A stretch of 64,000 nucleotides of DNA from JANYCO01 sp035535995 (lineage in GTDB: Bacteria > Bacteroidota > Bacteroidia > Cytophagales > Cytophagaceae): positions 95,777-159,776 of the forward strand of contig DATLOZ010000008.1 of assembly GCA_035535995.1 (NCBI GenBank). The letters run 5' to 3'. The notes under the pieces are model-generated. The model made no database searches and had not been told where the DNA came from. It saw only the letters and a list, made by a program, of their open reading frames with translations. The first letter of the stretch is position 1, and every line of letters begins with the position of its first letter. Shown here in pieces: positions 58,887-64,000 of this stretch. The translations under genes and the position numbers were made by a program.

Positions 58887-60029
58887 ATGTTATTCGCAGA
58901 AATACCAGGCCAGGCAGACGTTAAGAAAACACTGATCAATTCGGTGAAAGAAAGTCATATTGCCCATGCCCAGCTTTTTGCCGGAAGCGAAGGCTCTGCG
59001 AATATGGCCATGGCACTTGCCTATGGCATGTACATCAACTGCGAAAACCGCCAGGAAAACGACTCCTGTGGTGAGTGTGCTTCCTGCTCGAAATTCCGCA
59101 AACTTATTCACCCGGATCTTCATTTTGTTTTCCCGGTCAATACCACAAAGTCTGTCGCCAAAGATCCGATGAGCGCTTTGTTTATGAAGGACTGGAGAAG
59201 TTTTATTCTCAGCAATCCTTATCCCGATCTTCATTCATGGGGCGAAACGATTGGTACGGAAAACAAGCAGCTTATCATCAATACCGAAGACAGCAAGAAC
59301 ATTATCAGAACACTTGCGCTAAAATCTTTTGAAGGTGAATACAAGATAATGATCATCTGGCTTCCGGAGCTCATGAAAACAGAGGGCGCCAACGCCATCC
59401 TGAAAATACTGGAAGAACCGCCTGCGAAGACAATTTTCATCATGGTCAGCAATAGCATCGACAAGCTGCTGACCACGATCCAATCGCGGACGCAGAGAGT
59501 AATGATCACGCCGTTTACCGACGAAGAGGTCAAACAATATATCATAGAAAAATATTCTCTCGACGAAAAACAGGCTACCAGGATCGCTTTTCTTGCCGAT
59601 GGAAACATGAATGCTGCTATCACCATGACCGGTGAAGCGCCGGAAGATAATCACGATATGTTTCGAGATTGGATGCGGCTTTGTTTTATTCTTTTCCGCA
59701 AAAGCAGCAACCTGCTTGAATTAAATCAATGGTCGGAAGCTTTTGCAGCACAAGGTAGAGAGGCGCAGAAAACCTTGTTGCAATACGGCATCAATATTTT
59801 GCGGGAAACGCTCGTATACAAACATACCGGCCAGCAGCTCGTTAGGCTCCAATCCGAAGATCTCAAATTCGTAGAAGGCTTCGCAAAAGTGCTTTCCGAT
59901 GACATGATTGAAGCAGTAAGCAACCGGCTGAACGAAACTTTTTACCATATTGAGCGAAATGCCAGTGCAAAGATCACTTTTATGGATACTTCTTTTTTTA
60001 TCGCCTCTGTTTTCAATAAAAAACAATAA
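58887..60029 (+). CDS. holB: DNA polymerase III subunit delta'
   Basis: A 380-residue clamp-loader subunit. The P-loop position reads LFAGSEGSANMAMALAY, lacking the GKT of an active Walker A; this is normal for delta' and separates it from gamma/tau. A zinc module of four Cys (CENRQENDSCGECASC) is present, followed by HPDLHF and the ILEEPP segment. It loads the beta clamp with DnaX and HolA. Start and length are normal. Confidence 0.88.
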   Translation: MLFAEIPGQADVKKTLINSVKESHIAHAQLFAGSEGSANMAMALAYGMYINCENRQENDSCGECASCSKFRKLIHPDLHFVFPVNTTKSVAKDPMSALFMKDWRSFILSNPYPDLHSWGETIGTENKQLIINTEDSKNIIRTLALKSFEGEYKIMIIWLPELMKTEGANAILKILEEPPAKTIFIMVSNSIDKLLTTIQSRTQRVMITPFTDEEVKQYIIEKYSLDEKQATRIAFLADGNMNAAITMTGEAPEDNHDMFRDWMRLCFILFRKSSNLLELNQWSEAFAAQGREAQKTLLQYGINILRETLVYKHTGQQLVRLQSEDLKFVEGFAKVLSDDMIEAVSNRLNETFYHIERNASAKITFMDTSFFIASVFNKKQ

Positions 60030-60032
60030 AGG

Positions 60033-60040
60033 TATATTTG
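60033..60040 (+). promoter_or_regulatory. -7 box upstream of hemC
   Basis: TATATTTG fits the consensus 112 nt before the hemC start; no good TTTG 19 bases earlier. Confidence 0.45.
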
Positions 60041-60151
60041 TAAACGGCTATCTATTTAGCTCAACGCAAGAGTGGTTAGATTCCAAAAAACTATATCTTG
60101 TTTTGGAATTTTAACAACCACGGCGAGCGGTATTGTTATTACTAAAAAATC

Positions 60152-61105
60152 ATGAATAATAAAATCAGGATTGGTACAAGAGGATCGAAGCTGGCGCTTT
60201 GGCAAGCTTATCACATCGAATCGCTTCTTCAAAAAGGCGGCTTAGACACTGAGATCGTGACGATCGAAACGAAAGGCGATAAGATCTTAAACCAACCTTT
60301 GTCGGAGATCGGTTCCAAAGGGTTGTTTACCGAAGAACTGGAAGTACAACTACTAAGCGGCGAAATCGACGTCGCCGTACACAGCGCGAAGGACATGCAG
60401 TCTGAGCTGAACGAAGGATTGGAGATTCTTGCTTTTACTGAAAGAGAAAAACCAAACGATGTGCTCGTTAGTTTTGACAAAAGCTTTTCACTCGATCCTT
60501 CCAACCAAGAATTGATCGTAGGTACTTCTTCCACGCGGAGAAAAGCTGTTTTGAAAAGAAATTATCCGCATGTAAAAATTGTAGACGTTCGCGGCAATTT
60601 GCAAACACGTTTCCGCAAAATGGAAGAAGGCCAATTCCAGGCCATGCTTCTCGCCTACGCAGGTGTGCACCGCATGGGATACGACGATAAAGTTGTAAAA
60701 CTTTTTTCACTCGATGAATTCATTCCTGCTGTGGGCCAAGGCTCTATTGCATTGGAGGCTTCTACCAAACTTGATCCTTCTAAAAGAGAAAAAATAAGAC
60801 AACTTACCAATCATATTTCCACCGAATATTGCCTGCTTGCCGAAAGAGCTTTCTTGAAAAAATTACAAGGCGGTTGCAGTGTTCCATTATTTGCATTGGC
60901 AGAACACAAAGCAGAGAAGCTTACGATCAAAGGCGGGCTGATCAGCCTTGATGGAAAAGAATTGCTACAAGAATCATTCGAAGGTAACGTCACGGAGGCT
61001 GCCCAACTTGGCGAACAGCTGGCTACTGCTTTGTTGAACAAAGGTGCAGGCGCTTTATTGGAAGCAATCAAAATACAAAAACAACAAAATATCACTCACC
61101 CATAA
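60152..61105 (+). CDS. hemC: Porphobilinogen deaminase (hydroxymethylbilane synthase)
   Basis: A 317-residue haem pathway enzyme that polymerises four porphobilinogen units. Signatures: IRIGTRGSKLALWQA, the Asp/Lys site VAVHSAKDMQ, GTSSTRRKA and the dipyrromethane Cys in GGCSVPLFA. It is followed two bases later by the cyclophilin gene, so these form an operon. A Bacteroidota -7 box lies at 60033-60040. Confidence 0.96.
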   Translation: MNNKIRIGTRGSKLALWQAYHIESLLQKGGLDTEIVTIETKGDKILNQPLSEIGSKGLFTEELEVQLLSGEIDVAVHSAKDMQSELNEGLEILAFTEREKPNDVLVSFDKSFSLDPSNQELIVGTSSTRRKAVLKRNYPHVKIVDVRGNLQTRFRKMEEGQFQAMLLAYAGVHRMGYDDKVVKLFSLDEFIPAVGQGSIALEASTKLDPSKREKIRQLTNHISTEYCLLAERAFLKKLQGGCSVPLFALAEHKAEKLTIKGGLISLDGKELLQESFEGNVTEAAQLGEQLATALLNKGAGALLEAIKIQKQQNITHP

Positions 61106-61107
61106 TT

Positions 61108-61746
61108 ATGAAAAAGAACGCAGTATATCTTTTATTCATCTTTACAATTTTCAATTTTTCTTCTTTTGCTCAAGAGAAAAAAAATTTACCGAAAGACGAT
61201 TATGTCATTACGATTTCCACTGAATTTGGCAACATGACAGCGCTGCTCTACAACGCTACTCCAAAGCACAAAGAAAATTTTATCAAACTCGCCAATGAAG
61301 GATTTTACAACGGAACTACCTTCCACCGCATCATCAAAAATTTTATGATCCAGGGTGGAGACCCGAATTCGAAAGATTCAATACCTTTCAACGATGGACA
61401 AGGTGGACCTGGGTATACCATTCCTGCGGAATTTGTACCTTCTCTCAAACACGTGAAAGGCGCTATCGCTGCGGCGCGTATGGGCGACCAGGTGAATCCT
61501 CAGAAAGCTTCCAGTGGCTCACAATTCTATATTGTGCAAAATGAAAAAGGCACTCCTTTTCTGGATGGAAGTTATACCGTCTTCGGCCAAGTAATACAAG
61601 GACTCGACGTGATCGATAAGATCGCTGATCAGCCTAAAGACCAGCGCGACCGCCCGCTGAAAAATATTTCGATAAAAGTGACGGCAAAAAAAACGAAAGT
61701 AAAAAAGATTCTCAAGCAATATAACTGCGCTTCTTTCTACAATTAA
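61108..61746 (+). CDS. Exported cyclophilin-type peptidyl-prolyl isomerase
   Basis: A 212-residue protein with a signal peptide (ending SFAQ) and a cyclophilin domain: FIKLANEGFYNGTTFHRIIKNFMIQGGDP, GAIAAARMG.., GSQFYIV, FGQVIQGLDVIDKI. It isomerises proline bonds in the periplasm. A Lys-rich C-terminal extension (KVTAKKTKVKKIL) is unusual for a minimal cyclophilin. Confidence 0.92.
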   Translation: MKKNAVYLLFIFTIFNFSSFAQEKKNLPKDDYVITISTEFGNMTALLYNATPKHKENFIKLANEGFYNGTTFHRIIKNFMIQGGDPNSKDSIPFNDGQGGPGYTIPAEFVPSLKHVKGAIAAARMGDQVNPQKASSGSQFYIVQNEKGTPFLDGSYTVFGQVIQGLDVIDKIADQPKDQRDRPLKNISIKVTAKKTKVKKILKQYNCASFYN

Positions 61747-61771
61747 AAGCGAGCGAACCCGTTAAAACAAC

Positions 61772-62680
61772 ATGAAAAAAGTATTAATTACAGGAGCCAA
61801 CGGTCTTTTAGGGCAAAAGCTCATCGCCCTGATCTCAGGAAATAAAAATTACCAACTCATTGCCACTGCGCGCGGCGTCGATCGCGTGGGCAGCGATGGC
61901 TCTTATCAATACGAAGAGCTGGACATCACTAAACAAGCCGATGTAGAACGCGTACTAGGAAATATTAAACCAGACTTCATCATTCACACCGCCGCCATGA
62001 CCAACGTCGACCAATGCGAATCGGAACGTGAGGGTTGTACCTTGCTGAACGTAACGGCTACAGAATACCTGGTGAAAGCGGCCGAAAAAATTAATTCCTT
62101 TTTCATCCACCTTTCTACTGATTTTATTTTCGACGGTACCAAAGGCCCGCTTACCGAAGAAGACGTTCCTAATCCGATCAGCTACTACGGACAAAGCAAA
62201 CTGGATGCAGAGAAAATTATAATGGCCTGCAAAACACGCTGGGCGATTGCCAGAACAGTGCTTGTATACGGAATTGTAAAGGATATGAGCCGTACCAACA
62301 TTGTGCTTTGGGTGAAGAAAAGTCTGGAGGATAAAAAAACAATCAACGTAGTAGACGATCAGTGGCGCACTCCTACACTCGCAGAAGACCTGGCGATGGG
62401 CTGTTTCCTGATCATGGAAAAGCAAGCAACGGGAGTCTTCAATATTTCCGGCAAGGATATGCTTACACCTTATGAAATGGCACAGCAAACCGCAGATTTT
62501 TTCAAACTTGATAAATCTTATATCAACAAAGCTGACTCGTCCACATTTACGCAGCCTGCGAAACGTCCGCCTAGAACGGGCTTCGTGATCGAAAAGGCAA
62601 AATCAATACTTGGATACCAACCGCATTCTTTTGTAGAAGGGATCCAGGTAATGATCAAACAAATGGAAAAGAAAGCGTAA
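61772..62680 (+). CDS. dTDP-4-dehydrorhamnose reductase-like (RmlD) SDR protein
   Basis: A 302-residue extended SDR with the Rossmann GxxGxxG in LITGANGLLGQKL, the substrate-site YYGQSKLDAEK (Tyr/Lys pair) and LSTDFIFDG. RmlD-type enzymes reduce dTDP-4-keto-rhamnose in surface sugar synthesis, but the family is broad. It sits directly before a DegT aminotransferase gene (11 bp gap), which makes a sugar-nucleotide role more likely. Confidence 0.82.
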   Translation: MKKVLITGANGLLGQKLIALISGNKNYQLIATARGVDRVGSDGSYQYEELDITKQADVERVLGNIKPDFIIHTAAMTNVDQCESEREGCTLLNVTATEYLVKAAEKINSFFIHLSTDFIFDGTKGPLTEEDVPNPISYYGQSKLDAEKIIMACKTRWAIARTVLVYGIVKDMSRTNIVLWVKKSLEDKKTINVVDDQWRTPTLAEDLAMGCFLIMEKQATGVFNISGKDMLTPYEMAQQTADFFKLDKSYINKADSSTFTQPAKRPPRTGFVIEKAKSILGYQPHSFVEGIQVMIKQMEKKA

Positions 62681-62691
62681 CCGATTCTCTG

Positions 62692-63789
62692 ATGATCCCT
62701 TTCTATTCTTTCCAACACCAACACGAACAAATCCGCCACGAAGCCCTGAAGGCTATGGAGGAGACGTATGATTCGAATTGGTATATACTGGGAGAAAGAT
62801 TGAAAAAATTTGAGCAGGAGTTTTCCAACTATACAGGCGTTGCACATACACTAGGGGTAGGAAACGGCCTGGAAGCAATCCGCATTGCACTCAGAGCCCT
62901 CGACATCAAAGAAGGTGATGAAGTAATTGTACCTGCAAATACCTATATCGCCACAGTCTTAGCGGTGACAGAACTAGGCGCAAGCCCTGTGCTGGTAGAA
63001 CCTGATCTTAGCACTTATAATATCGACACCGATCGGATTGAAGAAAAGATCACGAAGAAAACTAAAGCGATCATCCCCGTGCATCTTTACGGTCTTCCTT
63101 GTGAAATGGATGTGATTCAATACCTGGCAACCAAACATTCACTCGCCATCATAGAAGACAATGCACAAGCGGTGGGCGCTGTTTATAAAAATAAAAAAAC
63201 AGGAAGTTTCGGTACTATTAATGCTACCAGCTTCTATCCTACCAAAACACTCGGTGCACTGGGCGATGGTGGCGCGATCACTACACAAGATGAAGCGCTT
63301 GCCAAAAAAGTAGCCCTGTTGAGAAATTACGGTTCGGAGAAAAAATATTACAACGAAATAGAAGGATACAATTCCAGGCTGGATGAAATGCAAGCGGCGG
63401 TTTTATCTGTCAAGCTCAACTACCTGGATCAATGGAATAATGAGCGGATCAGGCAAGCTGATTATTATACACAGGCATTTTCAGAAATGGAAAATATTCA
63501 ACCACCTGTTTATGAAAAAGAGCAAAAACATGTTTTCCATTTATATGTGATCCGCTCTTCGAGAAGAGACGAGCTAATGCAGCATCTTGAGAAAAATGGC
63601 ATCCAAACGGCTATTCATTATCCAGTGCCGGCCTACAGGCAGAATGCTTACAAATATTTGAATTTGCAAGCGAAAGATTTTCCAATCACTGAAAAGATCG
63701 CGGCAGAATGTTTGTCGTTGCCGCTTTATCCGGGCTTAAGCAGAGCAGAGCAGGATCAAGTGATTGAAGCGATTAAGATTTTTAAATAA
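62692..63789 (+). CDS. DegT/DnrJ/EryC1/StrS sugar aminotransferase
   Basis: A 365-residue PLP enzyme with the PLP-binding Lys in SFYPTKTLGALGDGGAI and the typical PFYSFQ start, YIEDNAQAVGAVYKNKKTG and YNSRLDEMQAAVLSVKL. It transfers an amino group to a keto sugar nucleotide, with the QdtB/FdtB group as the closest fit by eye. It follows the RmlD-like gene, so the two may make an amino-deoxy sugar for surface glycans. Confidence 0.88.
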   Translation: MIPFYSFQHQHEQIRHEALKAMEETYDSNWYILGERLKKFEQEFSNYTGVAHTLGVGNGLEAIRIALRALDIKEGDEVIVPANTYIATVLAVTELGASPVLVEPDLSTYNIDTDRIEEKITKKTKAIIPVHLYGLPCEMDVIQYLATKHSLAIIEDNAQAVGAVYKNKKTGSFGTINATSFYPTKTLGALGDGGAITTQDEALAKKVALLRNYGSEKKYYNEIEGYNSRLDEMQAAVLSVKLNYLDQWNNERIRQADYYTQAFSEMENIQPPVYEKEQKHVFHLYVIRSSRRDELMQHLEKNGIQTAIHYPVPAYRQNAYKYLNLQAKDFPITEKIAAECLSLPLYPGLSRAEQDQVIEAIKIFK

Positions 63790-64000
63790 TGCAACCGTCA
63801 TTGCGAAGCAATCCGCGGTAGTCGCTTGGCTCAGCCGATTGACTACTATTATCGTTAGACCTCTGGCCGGGACAATAAGAAAACAGTTCATTATTATCTC
63901 TAAATTTACAAATTGGAATACCTGCACTATAAATAGCTCCCATATGCACGGGCGAGACGCCTTGCAATAATATTTGTCATTCGCGAAAACGCGAGCGACT
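63790..64000. repeat. Family D-related repeats at the right edge
   Basis: CGTCATTGCGAAGCAATCCGCGG begins at about 63789 and GTCATTCGCGAAAACGCGAGCGAC at about 63977. Between them on the minus strand is a short, unsupported ORF. The segment GCACGGGCGAGACGCC is of a kind often seen next to such repeats. It is cut by the window end. Confidence 0.55.

Noticed and set aside
61955..62488. Antisense ORF of 177 codons within the RmlD-like gene
   Set aside because: Complement of a conserved SDR gene, no domain recognised.

Overview
The window is a stretch of chromosome from a member of the Bacteroidota. The evidence is type IX secretion parts and substrates (PorQ, a PorE-like OmpA protein, proteins with C-terminal sorting domains), an S46 dipeptidyl peptidase, LytS/LytTR signalling, the Bacteroidota-type GlmU-like protein, type B L31, and promoters of the TTTG-N19-TAnnTTTG class that this phylum uses in place of -35/-10 boxes. 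Three such promoters match exactly (upstream of rpsT, of the 10292-10663 gene and of the PorE-like gene). I cannot name the species.

Layout. 1-5100: tail of a SurA-like isomerase, MoxR ATPase, DUF1684 protein, radC, rpsT, a lipoprotein and a zinc phospholipase-like protein. 5155-7254: a T9SS-exported beta-propeller protein. 7325-10663: a probable copper locus on the minus strand (MbnP-like lipoprotein, Met-rich outer membrane protein, small c-type cytochrome, two paralogous small Cys proteins). 10849-17450: porQ, lon and the PorE-like gene. 17547-20885: an orphan OmpR-type regulator, a LytS/LytTR pair and DoxX. 21004-23851: an AT-rich accessory island with a SIR2-domain candidate defence protein. 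24161-34792: cinA, a lipoyl E2, an orphan sensor kinase, an SGNH protein lacking its nucleophile, the bioFDA operon and yidD. 35267-41849: S46 peptidase, a T9SS substrate, pyrophosphatase, tRNA-CAT, HAD phosphatase, site-2 protease and a strand-repeat mini-protein. 41993-53972: a double-AAA+ protein, YajQ, small conserved proteins, LhgO, an SPFH/zinc-ribbon pair, a sterol-desaturase-like enzyme, a TipAS-type MerR regulator and YqeY. 54115-63789: housekeeping genes (pdxJ, rpmE2, GlmU-like, DNA polymerase III delta', hemC, cyclophilin) ending in two sugar-nucleotide genes.

The most unusual feature is in the gaps. Nearly every long intergenic space holds palindromic repeats. Four of the families (GATRCCR, TTATGAR, TTTAAAG-like, TTTTGAA-like) are built from 7-bp units and usually fold back on themselves. 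The S46 gene sits between two ~165-bp inverted copies of one such element that differ by four substitutions over their core and exactly one 7-bp unit. Other points are direct ~90-bp repeats bracketing the LytS/LytTR/DoxX block, a ~150-bp imperfect hairpin element at 56.4 kb, the copper locus with its twin Cys proteins, and the SIR2 island. No CRISPR array, rRNA, intact insertion sequence or prophage was seen.
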